Below are positions 57,568 to 64,000 of a stretch of DNA of 64,000 nt, in pieces. Under the pieces are notes generated by a model that saw only the letters and a list, made by a program, of their open reading frames with translations, was not told the DNA's origin and searched no databases. The stretch comes from Nitratireductor alexandrii (GTDB lineage Bacteria > Pseudomonadota > Alphaproteobacteria > Rhizobiales > Rhizobiaceae): contig NZ_RBVY01000005.1 of assembly GCF_004000215.1 (NCBI RefSeq), positions 1 to 64,000 of the forward strand, read 5' to 3'. Numbering within the stretch: the stretch's first letter is position 1; each line of letters opens with the position of its first letter. Made by a program: the position numbers and the translations under genes.

Positions 57568-58794
57568 TCACATATCCAGGCCGAGCATCTTGGCGACGGT
57601 GAAAATATCCTTGTCGCCGCGCCCGCACAGATTCATCACGATGATCGCCTCGCGATCCATCGTCGGCGCCCGCTTGACCACTTCGGCAAGCGCGTGCGCC
57701 GGCTCCAGTGCCGGAATGATGCCTTCGAGCCGGGTCAGGAGCTGGAAAGCCTCCAGCGCCTCGTCGTCCAGGATCGGCACGTAGTCCACGCGCCCGGCTT
57801 CCTTCAGCCAGGAATGCTCGGGGCCGATGCCGGGATAGTCGAGCCCGGCCGAGATCGAATGGCCGTCTTTGATCTGGCCGTCGTCGTCCTGCAGCAAATA
57901 GGTCCGGTTGCCGTGCAGGACACCCGGCCGGCCCGCCGTCAGCGAGGCGCAATGCTCCTCCCCCGACAGCCCCCTGCCGCCAGCCTCCACGCCGACCATG
58001 CCGACATCGGGATCGTCGAGGAAGGGATGAAACAGGCCGATCGCGTTCGATCCCCCGCCGACGGCGGCAACCAGCAGGTCGGGCAGACGTCCCTCGGCGG
58101 CCATGATCTGCTCGCGCGTCTCGCGGCCGATCACCGACTGGAACTCGCGCACCAGCTCGGGATAGGGATGCGGTCCGGCGGCCGTGCCGATCAGGTAGTA
58201 GGTGTCCTCGACATTCGTCACCCAGTCGCGCAGCGCCTCGTTCATCGCGTCCTTGAGCGTGCCGTGCCCGGACGTCACCGGCCGCACTTCCGCCCCGAGC
58301 AGCTTCATCCGGAACACGTTCGGCGCCTGCCGTTCGACATCGGTCGCGCCCATATAGACCACGCAGTCGAGCCCGAACCGGGCCGCCACCGTCGCCGTCG
58401 CCACGCCATGCTGGCCTGCGCCGGTCTCGGCGATGATGCGGGTCTTGCCCATGCGTTTGGCAAGCAGGATCTGGCCGAGGCAGTTGTTGATCTTGTGCGA
58501 GCCGGTGTGATTGAGCTCGTCGCGCTTGAAATAGATCTTCGCCCCGCCGAGATGCTCCGTCAGCCGTTCGGCGAAATAGAGCGGGCTCGGCCGGCCGGTA
58601 TAATGCCGGTTCAAATCGTCCAGTTCGGCCTGGAACTCGGCATCGGCGCGCGCACGCTGCCAATGATCCTGCAGGTCGAGGATCAGCGGCATCAGCGTCT
58701 CGGCGACGAACCGGCCGCCGAAAATGCCGAACATGCCGGCTTCGTCTGGTCCCGCGCGGAACGAATTCAAGGTGGGGGCGGCGCTGGTGGTCAT
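57568..58794 (-). CDS. trpB: Tryptophan synthase beta chain
   Basis: A 408-residue PLP enzyme that joins indole and serine. It shows [19 protein letters not shown], the PLP lysine in [28 protein letters not shown] and the phosphate loop [14 protein letters not shown]. Length is normal. No trpF is visible upstream: the spacer leads to the divergent GntR gene. No leader peptide rich in Trp is seen. Confidence 0.97.
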   Translation of the reverse strand: MTTSAAPTLNSFRAGPDEAGMFGIFGGRFVAETLMPLILDLQDHWQRARADAEFQAELDDLNRHYTGRPSPLYFAERLTEHLGGAKIYFKRDELNHTGSHKINNCLGQILLAKRMGKTRIIAETGAGQHGVATATVAARFGLDCVVYMGATDVERQAPNVFRMKLLGAEVRPVTSGHGTLKDAMNEALRDWVTNVEDTYYLIGTAAGPHPYPELVREFQSVIGRETREQIMAAEGRLPDLLVAAVGGGSNAIGLFHPFLDDPDVGMVGVEAGGRGLSGEEHCASLTAGRPGVLHGNRTYLLQDDDGQIKDGHSISAGLDYPGIGPEHSWLKEAGRVDYVPILDDEALEAFQLLTRLEGIIPALEPAHALAEVVKRAPTMDREAIIVMNLCGRGDKDIFTVAKMLGLDM

Positions 58795-58865
58795 TGGTCG
58801 GTGTCCTTGACGCGGCGAAGGGGCCTAAGCGGTCTGTATCCCTTTATCTGCGCATGGCATAAGGT

Positions 58866-58964
58866 GACAAGTCAAACACCCGCAACGCGGTCGTCTCGCC
58901 ATTCCAGCCCCGAAAATGGCGCGTTTCGGGGATTCCATTGCCAGAAGGAGACAGACAACTTGTC
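58866..58964. promoter_or_regulatory. Candidate GntR operators in the trpB/gntR spacer
   Basis: GACAA-C-TTGTC (58954-58964) is a perfect inverted repeat with a one-base centre, 103 bp before the gntR start. GACAAGTC at 58866 is a related partial site. GntR/HutC regulators bind short palindromes of this size near their own genes. Assignment is inference from position and symmetry only. Confidence 0.3.
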
Positions 58965-59066
58965 CCTATCGTGCCGTGACCGAAAGCTGTCGGCTCCCCC
59001 CTCCCCGAACCGTGCCGGCACATATCCGGCCACGGACCGCGCGCGCCGGCCGGGGCGCGGAGTACG

Positions 59067-59771
59067 ATGACCCGCACACCGCCGGTCTATCGACGCCTGG
59101 CCCAACGTCTCGCTGCCGAGCTGAGAACCGGCTTGTGGCGCCGCGGCGACGCCCTTCCGCCGGAAAACGAACTCGCCCGCGGGTATGGCGTCAGCCGGCG
59201 CACCGTGCGCCACGCGCTGGCGCTGATGCAAAGTGACGGGTTGATCGACAAGGGACAGGGCCGCAACGCCCGCTATTGCGCGCGCGTCATCGAAAGCCAA
59301 GGCCGCAATCTCGACGATTTCCCCACCGCCGCCCGCCAGGTCGGCATGACGCCGGCAACCCGTGTCCTGGGCGTTACTGGGCGCAGGTCCGGCCTTGCCG
59401 AAAGCCGCGCGCTCGCCTTGCCCGTCGGCACGACGGTGACCGAGATCGAACGGTTGCGGCTGCTCGACGGGCGCGCTGTCGTCCGCCAGTCCAGCGTGCT
59501 GCCGCAATGGGTGGCCGACACGCTGCCCGTCGACCGGCTGATGCGGGATTCGCTCTACGACCTGATCCGCCGCGCCACCGGCTCGACGCTCAGGATAGGC
59601 ACCCAGCATTATTCGGCCGTCGCCGCCGCGCCCGGCCCGGCCTCCGATCTCGGCCTGGAGCCCGGCGCCAGCCTGTTGCGGCTGTGCCGGCTGGTCGTCG
59701 ACGACAGGGGGCGACCGGTCGAATATTCCGACTCGCTGGTGCGCGACGGCTATTTCCGTTTCGACGATTGA
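59067..59771 (+). CDS. GntR-family regulator, HutC/PhnF type with UTRA domain
   Basis: A 234-residue regulator. The N-terminal winged helix has YRRLAQRLAAELRTGLWRRGDALPPENELARGYGVSRRTVRHAL, the standard GntR signature. The C-terminal UTRA ligand domain (about 80-230) has QSSVLPQWVADTLPVDRL and PVEYSDSLVRDGYFRF. HutC-type members bind small acids such as urocanate. It faces the operon of hyuA-like, DUF917 and binding-protein genes tail to tail and may regulate it. GCGGAGTACG precedes the ATG. Confidence 0.9.
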   Translation: MTRTPPVYRRLAQRLAAELRTGLWRRGDALPPENELARGYGVSRRTVRHALALMQSDGLIDKGQGRNARYCARVIESQGRNLDDFPTAARQVGMTPATRVLGVTGRRSGLAESRALALPVGTTVTEIERLRLLDGRAVVRQSSVLPQWVADTLPVDRLMRDSLYDLIRRATGSTLRIGTQHYSAVAAAPGPASDLGLEPGASLLRLCRLVVDDRGRPVEYSDSLVRDGYFRFDD

Positions 59772-59825
59772 CATGCGCCGGCCGCTCAACCCGATAAAAA
59801 TCAAGTTAACTCAGATAATTATACC

Positions 59826-59846
59826 AAAAAGCCGACTCACGTCGGC
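59826..59846 (-). terminator. Second terminator of the binding-protein operon
   Basis: Minus strand: GCCGAC pairs with GTCGGC around GTGA, followed by TTTTT. It lies 30 bp beyond the first terminator, so the two work in tandem. Confidence 0.7.
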
Positions 59847-59866
59847 AAGCCCTTGAATCGCTACTC

Positions 59867-59901
59867 AAACAAAAACGACCGGCGCACGAGGCGCCGGCCG
59901 T
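59867..59901 (-). terminator. Intrinsic terminator after the binding-protein gene
   Basis: Minus strand: ACGGCCGGCGC pairs with GCGCCGGTCGT (one mismatch) around CTCGT, followed by TTTTTGTTT. It begins 22 bp after the stop of the solute-binding protein gene and ends the operon. Confidence 0.85.
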
Positions 59902-59923
59902 TCGCTCCAACCGGTGGTTCCGG

Positions 59924-61495
59924 CTAGCCTTCGCAATCCCACCAGAAGCGCGAGAAATCCGTGTCCCAGCTCTGCATCGGCACCCAGGCATAACCCTGCA
60001 GGCAGCTATTGGCGGCAAACCGCTTCTTCTGGGTCAGCAGATAGATGTCGGACTGCCTGTCATGCAGTTTCTGCTGGATCTCCTTGTAGATCGCGTTGCG
60101 GGCCTCGACATCGGTCTCGCCGCGCGACTTGTCGATCAGCGCGTCGATTTCGGGGTCCATCACCCACTCCATCGACGACCACGTGCCCTTCGCCTTGGAA
60201 TGGTACTGAACGTAGAAGACGGAATCCGGGGACGGATAGGTCGGCCCGTAGAAGACCTGGGTCGAAGCCGGGGTCGTGTCGACCGCCGAGGCCAGTTCGG
60301 TGATCCGGTTCCACGGCTCCGGCTGCAGCTCGACCTCGAAGCCGATGGTCTCCAGCGTCGACTTCAACAACAGCCCGATCTCTTCCTCGAACGCGGTCTT
60401 GGCGACATAGGCGTGGGCGAGCTTGATCGGCGTGTCGCCGGCATATTTCGACTTGGCGACCTCTTCCTTGGCCTTTTCGAGGTTGAATTCCGGCGCCGGC
60501 AGGCTGTCGAGATGGGCGTCGGCGAACACCGGCGCCAGCGGCCCCTTCAACTCGCCGCCCGGATAGATCACCTCGCGGATCGTGGCGTAGTCGGTCGCAT
60601 AGGCGATCGCACGGCGAATATGAACGTCGTCGGTCGGCGCCACCTGGTTGTTGAGCTTGATGTAGAAGCCGGTCGCCGTGTCGGCGGCGATAATCTTGTA
60701 ATTGTCGAGCTTGTCGATCGCGTCATAGGTTTCGTTCGACTGGTACTGCGACGACATGCCGAGTTCGCCCTTGGTGGCGAGCGCCTTGACCGTCGCCTCG
60801 TCGCGGGTGATCACGAACCGCAACTCGTCGATCGGCTTCTGTTTCGGCCAGCCCATGTGGTAGTCGCCATAGCGCTCCATCACCATCTGCGCGCCCCGGG
60901 TCCAGTTCGCCAGGCTGTAGGGTCCCGCGCCGGCCGACGCGTCGGCCAGATAGGTCTCGCCCCATTCCCCGTCGCCCTTCTCCTTCACCAGGTCGGAATT
61001 GACCACCAGGATCAAAGGCGTGTTGGAGATGAACGGCGCGTAGACGCGGTTGAGCGTGATTTCGACCGTGCGGTCGTCGAGCGCCTTGACGGCGTCCGGC
61101 TCCACGAGGCCGGTAAACAGATAGGCCGGGCCCTCGTTGATCGCCAGCAGGCGCTGCATGGAATAGACCACGTCCTTGGCCTCGACCGGGCTGCCGTCCT
61201 GGAAGGTCGCGTCGGCCTTCAGCTTGAAGGTGTAGGTCTTGCTGTCGTCCGAAATCTCCCAGCTTTCGGCGAGCTGCGGCACCACCGCGCCCGTCGCGTC
61301 GACGGTGGTCAGCGCGTCGTAGAGATTCACGATCGCCATATATTCGGTGTAGTCGTTGACCTTGGCGGGATCGACCGTGCCGAAGATCTGCACCGCGTTG
61401 ACGACCAGCGATATCTTGTCCTGGGCAAGGGCCGCCGGCGCCAGCGCGCTGGTGCCCAAGAGGGCTGCAAGTGCGACTGGAAGCATATGTTTCAT
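59924..61495 (-). CDS. ABC transporter substrate-binding protein (family 5)
   Basis: A 523-residue periplasmic protein with signal MLPVALAALLGTSALAPAALA. It has the family-5 oligopeptide/nickel-type fold: YDALTTVDATGAVVPQLAESWEISDDSKTYTFKLK, FQDGSPVEAKDVVYSM and the C-terminal MDPEIDALIDKSRGETDVEARNAIYKEIQ. The substrate is unknown. It is the last gene of the operon after two DUF917 genes; no permease or ATPase gene lies in view, so these may be upstream beyond the window or elsewhere. Confidence 0.92.
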   Translation of the reverse strand: MKHMLPVALAALLGTSALAPAALAQDKISLVVNAVQIFGTVDPAKVNDYTEYMAIVNLYDALTTVDATGAVVPQLAESWEISDDSKTYTFKLKADATFQDGSPVEAKDVVYSMQRLLAINEGPAYLFTGLVEPDAVKALDDRTVEITLNRVYAPFISNTPLILVVNSDLVKEKGDGEWGETYLADASAGAGPYSLANWTRGAQMVMERYGDYHMGWPKQKPIDELRFVITRDEATVKALATKGELGMSSQYQSNETYDAIDKLDNYKIIAADTATGFYIKLNNQVAPTDDVHIRRAIAYATDYATIREVIYPGGELKGPLAPVFADAHLDSLPAPEFNLEKAKEEVAKSKYAGDTPIKLAHAYVAKTAFEEEIGLLLKSTLETIGFEVELQPEPWNRITELASAVDTTPASTQVFYGPTYPSPDSVFYVQYHSKAKGTWSSMEWVMDPEIDALIDKSRGETDVEARNAIYKEIQQKLHDRQSDIYLLTQKKRFAANSCLQGYAWVPMQSWDTDFSRFWWDCEG

Positions 61496-61534
61496 GGCTT
61501 TCTCCTCTGGATTTATGGTTGCGGTTCTTGAACG

Positions 61535-62629
61535 TCAGGCGGCTTTCGTCAGCTTTTCCAGGGGGATGAAGTCCTGGTCGTAGCCGAAGTAACGCGGACC
61601 AACGAGCTCGAGCCCGGCCTTGGTGCGCCATTGCGGATCGCTCGGCATGCCGATGAACGACAGGGCAAGCCCGTAGCGAAGCTGCTCGGTGGTGATCGGC
61701 AGGCCGCCATCGGCGTCGAGGGCGCAGATCAAATCCGGCGTGGTGGCGAGCGCGGTCCCGTCGCCGTCGCGGGCAATCAGGAACTCGTTCTGGAACTCGA
61801 CCGAGAAATTGCGGCCCTGATCGGCGTCGACCCCCTTCAGGATCGCCTTGCCGCGCGCGAACCCGCCGGTCGTGCGCCGCTCGATATCGACCACGCGGGC
61901 GGTAAAAAGGCGCCGCCCGTCCAGCCTTGTGATCAGCGCTTCGGCCGGATTGCGGTTTTGCGCCCGCTCGCCGGCGATCGTCTCGCCGACTTCCTTGATC
62001 AGCGAGAGCGTGTTGCGCAAGATCCCCTTCTTCATGCGCGCGCCCTGCATGGGATAGATCGCCACAAGCGCCGCGCCGCCCATCTCCACCGTCTGGGCCC
62101 GCGCTAGCTTTTCCGTCCACTGGTTCGAGATCGTGTTGATGACGGAGGAATTGCCCTTTTCGTCGGCGATCACCATCGGCGTGGCCGCGACCCCGTGCAT
62201 GGTGAAGCTCACCATCTGCAGTTCGGGAAAGGCGCGTCCCATGCCGTCGCCGTCGATCAGCGGCAGCCCGGTCGCGGCGGCGACCGCGAACGGAATGGTC
62301 GAGTTTAGCCCGCCCGCCTCGATGCAGATCAGCGCGTCGGCCTTGCGCCCGAGAAAGGTCTCGAGCTGGGCCAGCGCCTCACGCGCCTCGTCGCCGCGCG
62401 GCAGTTTTTCCACCATCACCGTCGGCGCGCCCATCATCGCCACCGGCACGCACAAGGCGTCGTCGGCAACCTCCTCGGCATCGATCACACGCACCGGACC
62501 GTATTGTTCGATCGCCGCGCGCGCCATCAGCTTGCCGATATGCGGGTCGCCGCCGCCGCCGGTTCCCAAAAACGCGCCACCCAGCGCGATCGGCTCCATA
62601 TCGTCGGCCGAAACCGTGAATGTCGTCAT
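61535..62629 (-). CDS. DUF917-family protein, copy 2
   Basis: A 364-residue cytoplasmic protein of the DUF917 family. It has LGGAFLGTGGGGDPHIGKLMA near the start, AGGLNSTIPFAVAAATGLPLIDGDGMGRAFPELQM in the centre and DLICALDADGGLPITTEQLRYG late. Members occur next to hydantoinase genes, and the family has been linked to thiohydantoin processing. It overlaps the first DUF917 gene by four bases (ATGA). The two copies are clearly related but diverged, suggesting a heteromeric enzyme or two substrates. Confidence 0.88.
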   Translation of the reverse strand: MTTFTVSADDMEPIALGGAFLGTGGGGDPHIGKLMARAAIEQYGPVRVIDAEEVADDALCVPVAMMGAPTVMVEKLPRGDEAREALAQLETFLGRKADALICIEAGGLNSTIPFAVAAATGLPLIDGDGMGRAFPELQMVSFTMHGVAATPMVIADEKGNSSVINTISNQWTEKLARAQTVEMGGAALVAIYPMQGARMKKGILRNTLSLIKEVGETIAGERAQNRNPAEALITRLDGRRLFTARVVDIERRTTGGFARGKAILKGVDADQGRNFSVEFQNEFLIARDGDGTALATTPDLICALDADGGLPITTEQLRYGLALSFIGMPSDPQWRTKAGLELVGPRYFGYDQDFIPLEKLTKAA

Positions 62630-63750
62630 GTGGCGCTCCCTTGTGTCGGCTCGTCCGCTTGCATCGGCCGGTAGGCGATATCGTCGAAGCCGAAGCCCTT
62701 CGGGCCGACGACCTCCAGCGCCTCGGGCGTGCGCAGCAGCGGGTGGCAGGGCAAGGCCACCACCGCGACCCGCTGGCCGTAGCGCAGCATCTCGGTGGTG
62801 ATGGCGTTGCCGGTGTCGATATCGAGAATGATGATCAGGTCGGGCACGGCGATCTCGACCACGCCGTCGCGCTTGAACACCAAATTCTCGTTCTGGATCA
62901 GCACCGCGGCCGTCTGGTCGTTACAGCCGTCGAAGCCTTCGATGATCGCCTCGCCGGTGACGAAGCCGCCCTTCAAGTGCCGCTTGAGATCCTTGATCTT
63001 GCCGGTGAAGCAGACCCGTCCGCTCTCCATCTCGCAGATCGCCGCGATCGGGTCGGCGTGGCGCTGACGCGCCTCGATCACCGCGCGGCCGAGCGCCACC
63101 GCCTTGGTATAGGAATCGGGGATGGAGAACTGCTTGACGAAGGCGCCGCTCATCGGCGCGCTGGCCAGCGTCGAAGCCCCGCCCTGCGAAATCACGCAGG
63201 CGCGCGCCATGCGCTCGTGCCATTTCTCCGAAATCGCATGGTCGAAGATGACGACGTTGCCGTGCGGGTCGCACATCACCGACGGCGTGGAACGGTGGCC
63301 GTAAATCGAATAGGTCGTCATCTGCATTTCGGGAAAGGCGCGCCCCATGCCGTCGCCGTCGACCACCGGCAGCCCGGCCAGCGAGGCGGTGATCAGCGGC
63401 TCCATCGCGTTCTGGCCGCCGATTTCCTCGCAGGCGATCGCGTCGGCCTTGAAACCGAGGCGCTCCTCCAGCGCACGCACGCAGCGCAGCCCCTCGCGAC
63501 CTTCCTTGATGCGCTCGAACGAAATCAGCGGCGCGCCGATGCCGCCCAGCGACACCACCTTGGCGTCGTCGGGCAGATCCTCCATCTTGATCACGCTGAG
63601 CGTGTGGCCGGCGCGCAATGCCTGGCGCGCCCTGAGTTTGCCGATATAGGGATTGCCGCCGCCGCCGGTGCCCAGGATCGCCGAGCCGATCTCCAGCGCC
63701 TCGATGTCGGCTTCCGTCAACGTCCAGAGTTTGTCAGGCCGGGAGAGCAT
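62626..63750 (-). CDS. DUF917-family protein, copy 1
   Basis: A 374-residue DUF917 protein with IGSAILGTGGGGNPYIGKL at the start, AGLPVVDGDGMGRAFPEMQM in the centre and DLIIILDIDTGNAITTEMLRYG near the end. The ATG at 63750 has GGGAGG at six bases; an upstream in-frame TTG is less likely. It overlaps the hydantoinase-like gene by 17 bp and copy 2 by 4 bp, so all three are co-translated. Confidence 0.88.
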   Translation of the reverse strand: MLSRPDKLWTLTEADIEALEIGSAILGTGGGGNPYIGKLRARQALRAGHTLSVIKMEDLPDDAKVVSLGGIGAPLISFERIKEGREGLRCVRALEERLGFKADAIACEEIGGQNAMEPLITASLAGLPVVDGDGMGRAFPEMQMTTYSIYGHRSTPSVMCDPHGNVVIFDHAISEKWHERMARACVISQGGASTLASAPMSGAFVKQFSIPDSYTKAVALGRAVIEARQRHADPIAAICEMESGRVCFTGKIKDLKRHLKGGFVTGEAIIEGFDGCNDQTAAVLIQNENLVFKRDGVVEIAVPDLIIILDIDTGNAITTEMLRYGQRVAVVALPCHPLLRTPEALEVVGPKGFGFDDIAYRPMQADEPTQGSAT

Positions 63751-64000
63751 CGCCGCCTCCCATCTCGCCAACCACCTTGACGTGGATGCGCGTCGCGTTG
63801 CCCGGCAGATAGGCCAAGGGCACGTCCTCGCGCTCGATGACCTCGATCGTGGCGGCGTCGGCGCCGGCCCCGATCGCCTTTTCGGTGGCCTCCTCCTCCG
63901 CCTGTTTCAGGCAGCTTTCCCGCGTCAGCCCGTTTTCCAGCGAATAGATGCGGTCGACCTCGCCGCTGATCTGCGCGATCGCGGCGCCGACGGCGTTGGC
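63734..64000 (-). CDS. hyuA: Hydantoinase/oxoprolinase family protein, C-terminal part (partial)
   Basis: The last 88 residues of a protein entering from the right edge. It reads NAVGAAIAQISGEVDRIYSL and later EREDVPLAYLPGNATRIHVK, the typical end of HyuA-type ATP-dependent hydantoinase/oxoprolinase subunits. The rest lies outside the window. It is the first visible gene of the operon that includes two DUF917 genes and a solute-binding protein. Confidence 0.85.
   Translation of the reverse strand, partial: ANAVGAAIAQISGEVDRIYSLENGLTRESCLKQAEEEATEKAIGAGADAATIEVIEREDVPLAYLPGNATRIHVKVVGEMGGGDALPA

Overview
The window is GC-rich chromosomal DNA from an alphaproteobacterium, most likely of the order Hyphomicrobiales (Rhizobiales). 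Supporting signs are the gene order valS, popZ (DUF2497), tolC, isoaspartyl-methyltransferase-like gene; a probable exoR; an rlmB, tRNA-Tyr, tRNA-Gly, tuf arrangement; and a fixNOQP/fixGHIS cytochrome cbb3 locus next to an FNR-type regulator and hemN. Most of it is ordinary chromosome, with a few accessory insertions. I see no transposase, integrase, prophage, CRISPR array or rRNA.

Layout. 1-1830: the start of tuf, a small membrane protein, tRNA-Gly, tRNA-Tyr and rlmB. 2121-5326: an unusual two-gene locus of CARDB-like and double-LamG proteins without signal peptides. 5384-10505: a diguanylate cyclase, small proteins, a proline/glutamine-repeat lipoprotein, and a divergent response regulator/7TMR-DISM kinase pair in which neither gene has an ordinary start codon. 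10572-19451: exoR, a TerC protein, valS, popZ, tolC, a methyltransferase and tRNA-Cys. 19663-25498: tRNA-Asn and a photolyase, FAD oxidoreductase, DUF1365, cyclopropane synthase cluster of the kind tied elsewhere to sigma-E/ChrR photo-oxidative stress. 25607-31816: a periplasmic nucleotide phosphodiesterase, a GGDEF-EAL protein and an MscS channel.

31794-36197: an alginate-export-like porin and an exported amidohydrolase lie between two perfect 31-bp direct repeats. A third, decayed copy lies beyond the next gene. 36204-44773: an Lrp regulator with alanine dehydrogenase, a DUF1203 protein, sulfur and alanine metabolism genes (sseA, AlaX-type editing protein, cysK), a ChrR-like cupin that lacks its anti-sigma zinc ligands, an SDR and an alpha/beta hydrolase. 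44922-56008: the full microaerobic respiration module ccoNOQP-ccoGHIS with a hemerythrin gene, an fnrN-like regulator and hemN. Three clear FNR/FixK boxes tie the transcription units together. 56133-58794: trpB and trpA, separated by a small unknown gene and cutA. 59067-64000: a HutC-type GntR regulator opposite an operon of hyuA-like (cut by the window edge), two DUF917 genes and a solute-binding protein. This is a candidate hydantoin or thiohydantoin catabolic locus.
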